A program made the translations under genes and the position numbers. Of a stretch of 64,000 nucleotides of DNA, positions 34,480-42,500 are shown in pieces (positions within the stretch are counted from its first letter, which is position 1; every line of letters begins with the position of its first letter). The notes below the pieces were generated by a model. That model was not told the DNA's origin and did not search any database. It was given only the letters and a program-made list of their open reading frames with translations. This DNA is from an uncultured Bacteroidia bacterium (GTDB lineage: Bacteria; Bacteroidota; Bacteroidia; Bacteroidales; UBA932), in contig CACXPG010000010.1 of NCBI GenBank assembly GCA_902769525.1, positions 1-64,000 on the forward strand, in the 5' to 3' direction.

Positions 34480-35829
34480 CTATAGTTTATTTGGATGTTC
34501 TTTTAGAAATCGCTTTACCATAAACGTCAGGAAATAGGGAAATGTGTAGAACTTGCCATTCCAGCCGATGTTTTTGTAGCCCAGTTTGATGCCATAGTGA
34601 ATATCAGAATAGGAATTCCAATCAATTAGATGATTCAGAGATGCTGTAGCGCCATCGTTGGATTTCACTTCAACAGGGATCAAGGTATTTGCATCCCGAA
34701 CAAAGAAATCCATTTCCAGAGCGGGGTTATCTTTCTTGAAAAAGTACAGGTCTTTGTACCCTGATTTTACGAGCATTTCTCCAACGATATTCTCATATAT
34801 GGCACCTTTGTATGTGCCAAAGTTCTTGTTAGCCCTGAGATCTTCTTGGGCTTCCTCATCAAGCGATGCAATGAGAAGCCCTGTGTCATGGTAATAGATT
34901 TTATAGTTATTGGCTTCATAATTGCCCTTGAGTGGAAGCTCTGCCTTGTCAAGACAGTAGGCAACATTAATAACCCCAGCTTCTTTCAGCCAATCCACAC
35001 AGCCTACATACTCGCGGTTGCGAGCTCCTTTAGCCACCTTCGTTACCTGGAATTTTTTGTTGTCCTTGGCAAGAAAGGTGGAAATATGATTATATATAGC
35101 CAGTATCTTCGCCTTGTCAGTTTCTTTGGCATATTTCGTAATATCTTCCTCGTAGTCTTTAAGGAGTTGCCGCTGGATTTTTAAAGTTCCTCCAAAATGG
35201 CCATTGCTGATATAGGTCTTAATTACCTCAGGCATTCCTCCAAGTGTCATATAGTCTCGGAAAACATCCATCATAGTGTCCATTTCTAGCTTGGAAAAAG
35301 GCATCAGGTAAAGCATGTGAGTATAAAGATCCTCTATTTGGGCGGGGGAATATCCCTTTGCCCAAAGGAATTCCTCAAAGTCCATAGAATACATCTCATA
35401 ATCATCTTTAAAGCCGACGGCATTAGATTCAATCTCTTCATAATAAATACCCATCAAAGAGCCAGAACAGATTACGTCAAACCTCTTGTCTTGGCAAAAG
35501 GATTTAAGTGAAGTAGCACAGTCTGGGCATTTCTGAAGCTCATCAAAGAAAATAAGTGTTTTGCCAGGGATGAACTCCCAAGATGGCTCAAGAAGTGAAA
35601 TGTTCTTGATAATGGTATCTACCTCATACCCGTCATCGAAAATACCCCTGAATTTCTTCTGGAGCACAAAGTTTATTTCTAGGACAGACTCATAGTTTGC
35701 CTTGCCGAAAGCCCTTACTGACTCTGTCTTTCCAATTTGCCTGGCACCCTTGATGATAAGAGGTTTGTGGTTAGGGTTCTGTTTCCAAGCTTCTAGATAG
35801 CTATCTATCTTTCTTTTAAGTAGTTTCAT
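34480..35829 (-). CDS. AAA-type ATPase with C-terminal DUF4143 domain
   Basis: A 449-residue ATP-binding protein of the large AAA_14/DUF4143 family. Walker A is LIIKGARQIGKTESVRAFGK near residue 25, Walker B is KTLIFFDELQKCP near 95, and the C-terminal DUF4143 region has YYHDTGLLIASL and the nuclease-like MDFFVRDANTLIPVEVKSND (D...E-x-K). The start is ATG 35829, chosen because the frame extension to 35907 crosses the -7 box and has no family similarity. Members are common accessory genes of unknown role. It is flanked by two holA-end copies. Confidence 0.88.
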   Translation of the reverse strand: MKLLKRKIDSYLEAWKQNPNHKPLIIKGARQIGKTESVRAFGKANYESVLEINFVLQKKFRGIFDDGYEVDTIIKNISLLEPSWEFIPGKTLIFFDELQKCPDCATSLKSFCQDKRFDVICSGSLMGIYYEEIESNAVGFKDDYEMYSMDFEEFLWAKGYSPAQIEDLYTHMLYLMPFSKLEMDTMMDVFRDYMTLGGMPEVIKTYISNGHFGGTLKIQRQLLKDYEEDITKYAKETDKAKILAIYNHISTFLAKDNKKFQVTKVAKGARNREYVGCVDWLKEAGVINVAYCLDKAELPLKGNYEANNYKIYYHDTGLLIASLDEEAQEDLRANKNFGTYKGAIYENIVGEMLVKSGYKDLYFFKKDNPALEMDFFVRDANTLIPVEVKSNDGATASLNHLIDWNSYSDIHYGIKLGYKNIGWNGKFYTFPYFLTFMVKRFLKEHPNKL

Positions 35830-35852
35830 AGTTATAATCACAAAATCCGGTA

Positions 35853-35860
35853 CAAATATA
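35853..35860 (-). promoter_or_regulatory. Candidate -7 box for the DUF4143 ATPase
   Basis: TATATTTG on the minus strand, 23 nt before the ATG at 35829. Confidence 0.5.
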
Positions 35861-35950
35861 GGCACTTTTTCACATATTTTGGAATAAATATGGATATTTT
35901 TCCACATTTTAAGTCTATTCCTGCTCTATTTTGCCCGACAACGACAAAAC

Positions 35951-35990
35951 AAAAGCTCCCGGCTTCAGCAACGAGGCCGGGAACTTTTAT
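35951..35990. terminator. Bidirectional hairpin terminator
   Basis: TCCCGGC (35957-35963) pairs with GCCGGGA (35976-35982). A-rich and T-rich sequence flank the stem, so it can end transcription in either direction. It separates the ATPase promoter from the gene fragment at 36014. Confidence 0.75.
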
Positions 35991-36013
35991 TACGCCAATA
36001 AGGACAGTTTGCT

Positions 36014-36160
36014 TTAATTATAATAATCCGGATACATTGTAGGGCTTACAGGTACATTGTCTCTGTCCGTAGCAGGATTATAAACCCAGCGGCCTTTGTC
36101 TTTAAGACGCTGGAGCCACATTTCTCTTCTTATTGCATCATTCTTTGGATCATACCCCCC
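36014..36160 (-). pseudogene. C-terminal gene fragment cut by a holA-end copy
   Basis: The minus-strand frame reads YDPKNDAIRREMWLQRLKDK, then GRWVYNPATDRDNVPVSPTM and a stop, a normal-looking protein tail. Reading upstream it runs at once into the antisense of holA-end copy 3 (36162-36209), with no start codon of its own. The simplest view is that the 5' part was lost when copy 3 arrived. The source protein was not recognised. Confidence 0.45.
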
Positions 36161-36161
36161 G

Positions 36162-36209
36162 GACGGAGCTCTCCTGAACGCCCTGCTTACAAAGATCTTT
36201 GTGCTGTAG
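36162..36209 (+). pseudogene. Duplicated 3' end of holA (15 codons plus stop), copy 3
   Basis: The codons read D-G-A-L-L-N-A-L-L-T-K-I-F-V-L-stop. Relative to the true holA end the changes are third-position synonymous apart from one Leu-to-Ile. It starts directly after a C6 run, where similarity stops. Same strand as holA and as copy 2. Confidence 0.85.
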
Positions 36210-36225
36210 ATGTATCTGTAACAGC

Positions 36226-36843
36226 TTAGAACCTGAAGTTTACTCCAAGGGCAATCAGCGGTTCTATCCATGCTCCGGCACCACCTCCAGCAAACAGTGT
36301 CCCTACATCAGCTCGCACATACGGTGATATGGTTACGCCTCCGGCATTGAAAGCCTTTCCTATGCCTGCACTTGCCACTATGCCTCCATCTTCAAGATCG
36401 CTGTCAGAGAACCCCAATGTAGCACCTGCCCTCAAGTTGAGATAAAATGGATCTTTGCCTTGAGAAAGGTTTAATCTGAAATCAGCGAAAACAGGAACGT
36501 TGTACCTGTCTTTTTTGAATGTTTTCTCATGCACGGTGCCTGTTGCATCTCCAATTCCAACTTTAACATCACCATTTTTATCGCGATAATAATCAAATCC
36601 GATACCCACTCCTATGGAGGTTTTAGCTGACCGCTGCTTGCCAATGATGAAATAGGCTCCGGCCTTTCCGTTCCAGTCGCTGCTGAGGCAGAAAGCATAT
36701 TCTCCTCCCACTTCGAAATATCGCTGAGGTGTAAAATCTCTCTTGTCCTGAGCTGACAGTCTTGTTGCTCCAAACAGAAGCAGGGAAAAGACAAGGCATG
36801 TCAGGATTCGCCTTGGAAAAGATATAAGTCTTGTTCTAGCCAT
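36226..36843 (-). CDS. Outer-membrane beta-barrel protein (OmpA/OmpW-like size)
   Basis: A 205-residue protein with signal RILTCLVFSLLLFGATRLSA and a likely cut after LSAQ. The mature part alternates polar and hydrophobic residues in about eight strands (YFEVGGEYAFCLSS, GAYFIIGKQ, TSIGVGIGFDYYRD, VPVFADFRLNLSQ, FYLNLRAGATLGFS) and ends in phenylalanine (IALGVNFRF), the usual C-terminal signal for BAM insertion. A small porin-like barrel is likely, with no specific function indicated. It lies just beyond the last holA-end copy, so it may be the original neighbour of holA. Confidence 0.78.
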   Translation of the reverse strand: MARTRLISFPRRILTCLVFSLLLFGATRLSAQDKRDFTPQRYFEVGGEYAFCLSSDWNGKAGAYFIIGKQRSAKTSIGVGIGFDYYRDKNGDVKVGIGDATGTVHEKTFKKDRYNVPVFADFRLNLSQGKDPFYLNLRAGATLGFSDSDLEDGGIVASAGIGKAFNAGGVTISPYVRADVGTLFAGGGAGAWIEPLIALGVNFRF

Positions 36844-36909
36844 AATAAACTGATTTCATTTGTTATTATGCCGGTTGCATATTGTTTTGCAGCTTAATTG
36901 CGTTGCAGC

Positions 36910-38016
36910 TTACTTTACCACCACTCTCTTTACGCGTTTTGCTATTGAGGTATAGACTTCGTATGGGATGGTGTCCAGAACCTTGGCCTGGTCTATGGCG
37001 GTTGGCTTGTCACCGAATACGGTCACGATGTCTCCAACCTTGACATCCTTTACATTGGTAACGTCTATCATGCACATGTCCATGCAGATGTTGCCGATGG
37101 TAGGAACGAGTTTGCCGTTTACGCAGAACTTGGTGGCTCCTCTGCCGAAGTGGCGGTTGATGCCGTCTGCATATCCAAGAGGCAGGGTGGCGATCTTTGA
37201 AGGGCGGGTAATCTTGCCGTGGCGGCCGTAGCCTACGGTGCCGTCTTCAGGAGTAAGTTCCTTTATCTGGAGGATGCGGCACTTCAGGCTTGCAACAGGC
37301 ATAACATTCTTCTGGTTGACGGCGCTTACACCGTAGATGCCGATGCCGAGCCTGCACATGTCTTTCTGGTACTTGGAGAATCTCTCTATGCCGGCTGAGT
37401 TGAGTATGTGGTGGATAGGGTGGTATCCTATTGCCTCGTCGATCTGTGGAGCCATCTTGTCGTAGAGGGCAATCTGGCCAAGGGTGAACTTGTCCCATTT
37501 CTTCTCGTCGGATGCGGCAAGGTGGGAGTAGATGCTCTGGACCTTGATTTCCTTGTGGGCCTTGAGGAACTTGAGGAGTTCAGGAAGTTCCTTTTCCATG
37601 AAGCCCAGGCGGTGCATTCCGGTATCCAGCTTGATATGCACAGGATAAACGTCAACTCCCATCTTCTTTACAACGGCGTCGAACTTCTTGAGGGAATAGA
37701 GGTTAGGGATGCCCGGCTCCAGGCCGTTCTCTATGATTTCCTTGTAGTAGTCTGTTCCTGTGGTCAAAACTATGATAGGGGTCTTGATGCCGCCCGCGCG
37801 GAGTTCGATGCCCTCTATCGGATGAGCTACTGCAAAGTAGTCTGCCCCGGCCTTTTCCATCAATTTTGCAAAGTCAACGGCGCCGTGGCCGTATGAGTTG
37901 GCTTTGATGAGGATCAGAAGCTTGGTTTCCTTCTTGAGGTAGCTTCTGAAATACTTGAAGTTATGGAGAGCAGCCTTGGTGCTTATCTCCATCTGTGCAA
38001 ATGTCTCTTTTTCCAT
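36910..38016 (-). CDS. alr: Alanine racemase
   Basis: PLP enzyme interconverting L- and D-alanine for peptidoglycan. The 368-residue protein has the PLP-lysine motif LILIKANSYGHGAVDFAK near residue 35, SAGIERFSKYQKDMCRLGIG, IYGVSA and the region with the catalytic tyrosine, VGYGRHGKI, followed by LPLGYADGINRHFG and GNICMDMCMIDVT. The start is ATG 38016; the open frame up to 38157 overlaps the upstream gene and has no family match. It is a single-domain Alr, not the MurF-Alr fusion found in many Bacteroidota. Last gene of a five-gene unit, 13 bases after the epimerase. Confidence 0.95.
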   Translation of the reverse strand: MEKETFAQMEISTKAALHNFKYFRSYLKKETKLLILIKANSYGHGAVDFAKLMEKAGADYFAVAHPIEGIELRAGGIKTPIIVLTTGTDYYKEIIENGLEPGIPNLYSLKKFDAVVKKMGVDVYPVHIKLDTGMHRLGFMEKELPELLKFLKAHKEIKVQSIYSHLAASDEKKWDKFTLGQIALYDKMAPQIDEAIGYHPIHHILNSAGIERFSKYQKDMCRLGIGIYGVSAVNQKNVMPVASLKCRILQIKELTPEDGTVGYGRHGKITRPSKIATLPLGYADGINRHFGRGATKFCVNGKLVPTIGNICMDMCMIDVTNVKDVKVGDIVTVFGDKPTAIDQAKVLDTIPYEVYTSIAKRVKRVVVK

Positions 38017-38029
38017 TTTATTAAGGACT

Positions 38030-39007
38030 TTAACTAATCTTGTAAAACGCTTTGTACCAGTTATAGAACTCGGCGATGCCTTTTTCAAGAGGAGTGTCGG
38101 GGCGGAAGGCATAGTCTTCTTCCAGGGCCAAAGTGGATGCAAATGTAGTGTAAACATCGCCTCGTTGCATCCCTTTCATCACCTTTTTCGCCTTTTTGCC
38201 GGTAGTTCTCTCTATGGTGGAAATGAAGTCCATAAGCTGTACCGGACGGCTGTTGCCGATGTTGTAAACGGGGCGTCTGGACTTGTTCGGGCCTTCAATC
38301 ACGGCCACGATACCTTTTACGATGTCGTCTATATAGCTGAAGTCTCGGCTGAGGTTGCCTTTGTTATAGACGTCTATAGGCTCGTCGCCGAGGATTTTCT
38401 TCATGAACTTGAAAGGAGCCATGTCAGGCCTTCCCCAAGGGCCGTAGACGGTAAAGAATCTCAGGCCGGTTGTCGGGAGGTTTCTCTGGTGGGTATAGAC
38501 GTGGGCCATCAGCTCGTTGGATTTCTTGGTGGCGGCATAAAGGCTCTGAGGATCGTCAGTGCGGTCGTCTTCGCTGAACGGAATCTTGGCGTTGTTGCCG
38601 TAGACGCTTGAGGAGCTGGCATATACAAGATGCTTTACCTTGTACTTGCAGCAAAGTTCCAGGATGTTGAAAAAGCCGATGATGTTGCAGTGGATGTAGC
38701 TTGAGGGATTCTCGAATGAGTATCTCACTCCGGCCTGGGCAGCCAGGTTACAGACCTTGTCGAACTTATGGGTCTTGAAGATCTTTTCCATGGCACCGAG
38801 GTCAGCGATGTCTTTCTCGGAGAAGGAGAAACTACCCTTTGCGGTCCTGGCGCATTTCCTGACATAGGCAAGCCTTGCCTTTTTAAGGCTAGGGTCATAG
38901 TAGGAGTTCATGTTGTCCACTCCCACAACATTATGGCCTCTTCTGAGAAGTTCCACTGCCGTATGTGATCCTATGAAGCCCGCCGCCCCTGTCAATAGTA
39001 TATTCAT
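38030..39007 (-). CDS. UDP-glucuronate 4-epimerase family protein
   Basis: Short-chain dehydrogenase/epimerase of 325 residues. The NAD-binding loop is TGAAGFIGSHTAVELL at residues 6-21, the catalytic triad is S in YASSSSVYG and Y-x3-K in YAATKK, and VYGPWGRPDMAPFKF is typical of UDP-glucuronate 4-epimerases (UDP-GlcA to UDP-GalA). Its start overlaps the stop of the GT39 gene by four bases. In this operon the product may supply galacturonate or a related sugar for lipid A, core or another glycolipid. Confidence 0.88.
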   Translation of the reverse strand: MNILLTGAAGFIGSHTAVELLRRGHNVVGVDNMNSYYDPSLKKARLAYVRKCARTAKGSFSFSEKDIADLGAMEKIFKTHKFDKVCNLAAQAGVRYSFENPSSYIHCNIIGFFNILELCCKYKVKHLVYASSSSVYGNNAKIPFSEDDRTDDPQSLYAATKKSNELMAHVYTHQRNLPTTGLRFFTVYGPWGRPDMAPFKFMKKILGDEPIDVYNKGNLSRDFSYIDDIVKGIVAVIEGPNKSRRPVYNIGNSRPVQLMDFISTIERTTGKKAKKVMKGMQRGDVYTTFASTLALEEDYAFRPDTPLEKGIAEFYNWYKAFYKIS

Positions 39008-40659
39008 TGCTCTGTCTTTTTTTCTTCTATGTTCCAGTCTTTTTCCACTGAGAAATCCGCATAGCAGACATTGTCGCCGAGTTTTACATAATCCTTGCCT
39101 TCAAGAACGCTCCTGAGGGTGGAATCTTTTTTGAGCCTCCTTTCCTTGAAGAACAGGATTCCTTCAAACGAGCTGAGCTGTTCTTTGCTTATCTCTCTGA
39201 TAAACAGGCCTTCCTGCTTGAAGTAATAGTCCATGTTCGGAGCCGCGCTGAAGTCGTAGTAAAGCAGCGGGCTGTCTTTTTCCTGAGATATCTTTATGGC
39301 CTGCTGGCATCCGTCTTTCACACCGGTCATCTTGTTTATTTCCTTCATCGAGAAGCTGCCCAGGAATATGGTCACGAAAATGGAAGCCGAAATGATGGAA
39401 ATTGCCAGCGGAGTATGCTTGTCTTTCAAGGCTTTCAGAGCGAGCAATCCGCCTAGAGTCATCGGGATGAGAATCACCCAGTATGGAGCCCAGAGTCCGG
39501 GCAGGGCCCCGGCAATCTTTTCCGGAATGATGAATCTCTTGAAAATGGATGCGATGCCTATCGCGATAAAAATCCAGGCTATGGCCGCCACGATTCCCTT
39601 GACAAGTCTGTCATCCTTGAAATACGGCAGAAGAAGCGCTCCGCCGTAGATGAAGAAAGGAATGGCAGGGAGAAGATAAATAGCGATCTTGGAACTTACA
39701 AGGGAGAGCATCACGAGGATGGTCAGTGCCGTGGTAATCATCAGCTTGATCCTGATGCCGCCCAAGAAGCGGTTTCTCCATCCCTTGATTATGAGCACGA
39801 TGCAGAGCAGGCTCCATACTGCGACAATCCACCAGTAGCCCGCAAGATAGTACCAGAATGGGGCCTTGTGGTGGAAAGAGTTCACGCCACGGTCCACTGT
39901 CTGGTGGAAGAGCAGGTTGTTCAGGTAGCCCTTGCCGCCTTCCAGATAGACTCCCGTCCACCAGAGGCCGCAAAGAACAATCAGAATGAGCCAGAATCTC
40001 CAGCCCAGGTATTTTCCTATCCTCAGATCCTTGTCGACGACAAGGAAAACCAATATGCAGATCACAGGGGCCAGAAATCCCACGGCTCCCTTGGAGAATA
40101 TGGCAAAGAACACATAGATTGGCAAAAGGATGCGGTCTCTCCTGAAAAGGGCAGCTTCGTGAGTCATTTCTCCCGCCTTTGCCTCCCTGGCTCCTTTCTT
40201 GTTGGCGTACATCTTGCCGAAAGTGTACATGGCCAGCACTATGAACATGCACATCAGCATATCCATCCTCAAGACTATGGAGGCTGCCAGGAACATCACG
40301 CTCGAGTGCAGCATCAGAAGGGCGGCCGTGCTCTCTTCCCCGTCCAGTTTCTCCTCTGTCCAGCGATCCATTATCCAGCCGGTTACAAAGGCCGGAAGGA
40401 GACTCAGAAGGCAGCTCAGAAGAAACATCGAGTGGAAACCGAAGACTTTCTTCAGGATCATCGCGAACCAGAAATACAAAGGCGGCTTGTCCGCGTAAGG
40501 CTGCCCGTGGTCGTAGAAGGTTATGAAGTTGCCGTTAGAGAGGGCGTCGTCCACGATATTCAGGTACCTCAGTTCGTTGGCAGGAGTGTATTCCCTCAGA
40601 ATCATCAGAGGGAGAAGCATCGCGAAGATGAAAAGGAATATGACGGTTCTTCTTCTCAT
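39004..40659 (-). CDS. ArnT-like glycosyltransferase family 39 membrane protein
   Basis: A 551-residue integral membrane glycosyltransferase that would use polyprenyl-phosphate sugars. The first periplasmic loop has the acidic catalytic region REYTPANELRYLNIVDDALS and NFITFYDHGQPYADKPPLYF, the ArnT/PMT family signature, followed by about 11-12 membrane spans and a C-terminal soluble domain of 110 residues. In ArnT the sugar is added to lipid A. Next to a GT2 polyprenyl-P transferase and an LAB_N protein, the same type of pathway is likely; the sugar is unknown. Confidence 0.87.
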   Translation of the reverse strand: MRRRTVIFLFIFAMLLPLMILREYTPANELRYLNIVDDALSNGNFITFYDHGQPYADKPPLYFWFAMILKKVFGFHSMFLLSCLLSLLPAFVTGWIMDRWTEEKLDGEESTAALLMLHSSVMFLAASIVLRMDMLMCMFIVLAMYTFGKMYANKKGAREAKAGEMTHEAALFRRDRILLPIYVFFAIFSKGAVGFLAPVICILVFLVVDKDLRIGKYLGWRFWLILIVLCGLWWTGVYLEGGKGYLNNLLFHQTVDRGVNSFHHKAPFWYYLAGYWWIVAVWSLLCIVLIIKGWRNRFLGGIRIKLMITTALTILVMLSLVSSKIAIYLLPAIPFFIYGGALLLPYFKDDRLVKGIVAAIAWIFIAIGIASIFKRFIIPEKIAGALPGLWAPYWVILIPMTLGGLLALKALKDKHTPLAISIISASIFVTIFLGSFSMKEINKMTGVKDGCQQAIKISQEKDSPLLYYDFSAAPNMDYYFKQEGLFIREISKEQLSSFEGILFFKERRLKKDSTLRSVLEGKDYVKLGDNVCYADFSVEKDWNIEEKKTEQ

Positions 40660-41381
40660 TCTTCAGGTGTTTTTTCCTCCACGGCCTGAGCTTCGGCGAG
40701 CTCTCTTTTTTTCTGCTTGTGGAGAATCATCAGGTTCCTGGTATATGAAATGAATCCGGTGGCCTGGCCGAGCGCCAGCACAGGATCTTTCCTGATTACT
40801 GCGTATGACACTATGCAGGCGCTGCCAATCAGGCTGATAATCCAGAAGCCTGCCGGCAGGAAGCTCTCGTTCCTTTTCTTGGAATAGAAGAACTGGTATA
40901 CGAATCTCAGGGTGAAGATTATCTGGCCCAGGGAACCGTAGATGACAAGCCACATCGGGATGCTGCTGTTGTAGAAAACCTGCTGCTTGAACCCTTCCAG
41001 GTCTGTCAGAATATAGCCTATGCCTACAACTGGAGTTATCAGAAGAAGCGTCAGAAGAGGTGCTTTCCACCAGCGGTTTGACTTTGAGCCTTCTGTCTGC
41101 CCGTCGTTTGCCATGCTCCACGCTCCCTTGATTTTCAGGTTCCACATATAGATGTAGTAGGAGATGACCTGGCCGAACATTATGGCAAAGTCGTTCCTTA
41201 GCCATCCGTATATGAAAAACAGATAAGAAGCCAGCAGGCTAAGCACCCAGAAGATGGTAGGGGAGACGACCTTCTTCTTCCTTTCGGACATTATCCACTG
41301 GACCAGTATCCTGGCGGAGAAGAGCCCCTGCGCCAGAAATCCGATTCCGAATATGATCCATTGGCTGAGTGTCCTCTCCAT
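40656..41381 (-). CDS. Membrane protein with two LAB_N (lipid A disaccharide synthase N-terminal) repeats
   Basis: A 241-residue protein of six or seven membrane spans. Two similar halves each carry the LAB_N pattern: residues 10-75 with GLFSARILVQWIMSERKKK, then FWVLSLLASYLFFIYGWLRN, and residues 135-215 with FTLRFVYQFFYSKKRNESFL, then GFWIISLIGSACIVSYAVIR. LAB_N is found fused to LpxB or alone beside GT2/ArnT genes. A flippase or accessory role for polyprenyl-sugars is often suggested. Overlaps the GT39 start by four bases. Confidence 0.85.
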   Translation of the reverse strand: MERTLSQWIIFGIGFLAQGLFSARILVQWIMSERKKKVVSPTIFWVLSLLASYLFFIYGWLRNDFAIMFGQVISYYIYMWNLKIKGAWSMANDGQTEGSKSNRWWKAPLLTLLLITPVVGIGYILTDLEGFKQQVFYNSSIPMWLVIYGSLGQIIFTLRFVYQFFYSKKRNESFLPAGFWIISLIGSACIVSYAVIRKDPVLALGQATGFISYTRNLMILHKQKKRELAEAQAVEEKTPEE

Positions 41382-41390
41382 TTGCGGATA

Positions 41391-42125
41391 TTATAAATTG
41401 TTGTCCTTGAAGGAGTAGTTGATGTATCTTTTTTTCATCCAGCGATAGGCGAAGCAGTCTTTCATCGGGCCGATGAGCCTGTTCCAGACATTATACTTGG
41501 ATACGCCGGCAACTCTTGGGAAATGCCTTACCGGAACCTGCTTCATCTTTCCGCCGTCCTGAAGCTGGATCAGCGCCGGGAAGAAGCGGTGCATGCCGGT
41601 GAACATCGGAACTCTCTTGGCGTAATCGGTGTGGAGGATTTTCAGAGGGCAGCCGGTGTCCGTGGCCCCGTCGTGGGTGAACATCTTGCGGAACCCGTTT
41701 GCAAACCTGCTCTGGAAATTCTTCCAGGCGGAGTCCTTGCGGTTGGCCCTGATTCCCATAACCAGAGGGTATTCGTCGGCGTAAGGGAGAAGCAGGTCAA
41801 AGTCTTCAGGATTGGTCTGGAGGTCAGCGTCTATATATCCCACAAGCGGGGAGAAGGTGTTGTCGAATCCGGCCTTGATCGCTCCGCTCAGCCCGGTTCT
41901 CTTCTCCAGGGAAAGGTAGAAGAAGTTCTTCCTTTGAGAGCACTCTTCCTTAATCATTTCCAATGACTTGTCAGCGCTTCCGTCGTTGACGAAAAGCACG
42001 CATGCGCTCTTGTCCTCAGAAGAATTTATGTACTTGTCCAGGGTTTCAGCAAGCCTTCTGATATTTCCCTCTTCGTTGAAGACTGGAGAAATTATCGTGA
42101 ATCTGTAATTTGCGGTCTTGTTCAT
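41391..42125 (-). CDS. Glycosyltransferase family 2 (DPM1/ArnC-like)
   Basis: A 244-residue soluble GT-A enzyme: FTIISPVFNEEGNIRRLAET at the N-terminus, FVNDGSADKSLEMI, and the metal-binding YIDADLQTNPEDF (DAD). RVAGVSKYNVWNR near the C-terminus matches the R.x.G.SKY motif of dolichol/polyprenyl-phosphate sugar transferases. It lacks the C-terminal membrane helices of ArnC, so the LAB_N protein may provide the membrane partner. First gene of the envelope-sugar operon. Confidence 0.9.
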   Translation of the reverse strand: MNKTANYRFTIISPVFNEEGNIRRLAETLDKYINSSEDKSACVLFVNDGSADKSLEMIKEECSQRKNFFYLSLEKRTGLSGAIKAGFDNTFSPLVGYIDADLQTNPEDFDLLLPYADEYPLVMGIRANRKDSAWKNFQSRFANGFRKMFTHDGATDTGCPLKILHTDYAKRVPMFTGMHRFFPALIQLQDGGKMKQVPVRHFPRVAGVSKYNVWNRLIGPMKDCFAYRWMKKRYINYSFKDNNL

Positions 42126-42131
42126 AACCTA

Positions 42132-42139
42132 CAAATTTA
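42132..42139 (-). promoter_or_regulatory. Candidate -7 box of the envelope-sugar operon
   Basis: TAAATTTG on the minus strand, seven bases before the GT2 ATG. Confidence 0.5.
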
Positions 42140-42167
42140 AGAAAATGTTTTTATCAACCTAACCAAA

Positions 42168-42204
42168 AGAAAAGAGACAGACTCTAAGCCTGTCTCCTTT
42201 TCTC
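42168..42204. terminator. Hairpin terminator after the histone gene
   Basis: GAGACAG (42174-42180) pairs with CTGTCTC (42190-42196), flanked by A-rich and T-rich sequence. For the minus-strand histone gene, the T-rich side follows the stem as expected. Confidence 0.8.
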
Positions 42205-42222
42205 TTGATTCAGTTCAGCTGA

Positions 42223-42399
42223 TTATTTCTTGGCAGCCTCTACAGAAGCCTTTCTGAAATCCTTCATCAGTTTGCAGATTTCCAGAGCAGCCTTTCTTGC
42301 GCGTGTTCCAGCAGCCTTGTTACCCTTTACGATCTGTGCCTCAGCGTCCTTGTTGAAAGCCTCGAACTGAGCCTGAATGTTAGCAAATAATTTCTCCAT
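42223..42399 (-). CDS. Histone H1-like Hc1-family DNA-binding protein
   Basis: A 58-residue lysine/alanine-rich protein: MEKLFANIQAQFEAFNKDAE, AQIVKGNKAAGTRARKAALE, ICKLMKDFRKASVEAAKK. This is the Hc1-like histone H1 found as a single small gene in most Bacteroidota. It is an amphipathic helical protein thought to bind DNA and compact the nucleoid. The ATG at 42399 is preceded by AT-rich DNA, and a good terminator follows the stop. Codon use is that of a highly expressed gene. Confidence 0.92.
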   Translation of the reverse strand: MEKLFANIQAQFEAFNKDAEAQIVKGNKAAGTRARKAALEICKLMKDFRKASVEAAKK

Positions 42400-42500
42400 A
42401 ATTATAACTTTAAAAATTAATTATTGTAGTTGATGTATTCGTTTTGCGAACATAAAAATAGCAAGATTTCCGATAATGTCCAAAAAAATCGCGATTCTTT

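Larger units (their letters stand above)
34478..36209 (+). mobile_element. Putative island 2 between two holA 3'-end copies
   Basis: The 1.7-kb segment between holA-end copies 2 and 3 contains one DUF4143 ATPase gene and a gene fragment. The stop of the ATPase gene (34480-34482, minus strand) is two bases from the stop of copy 2, so the boundary is very tight. No recombinase is present. Confidence 0.4.

Noticed and set aside
27694..36209. Prophage or conjugative element as the explanation of the island
   Set aside because: No capsid, terminase, integrase, relaxase or Tra gene is visible, and the cargo is short and accessory. Only the holA-end duplications point to mobility.
37955..38157. Longer alr start and an overlapping plus-strand frame
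   Set aside because: Residues before ATG 38016 overlap the epimerase gene and have no alanine-racemase similarity; the plus-strand frame is antisense to two well-supported genes.
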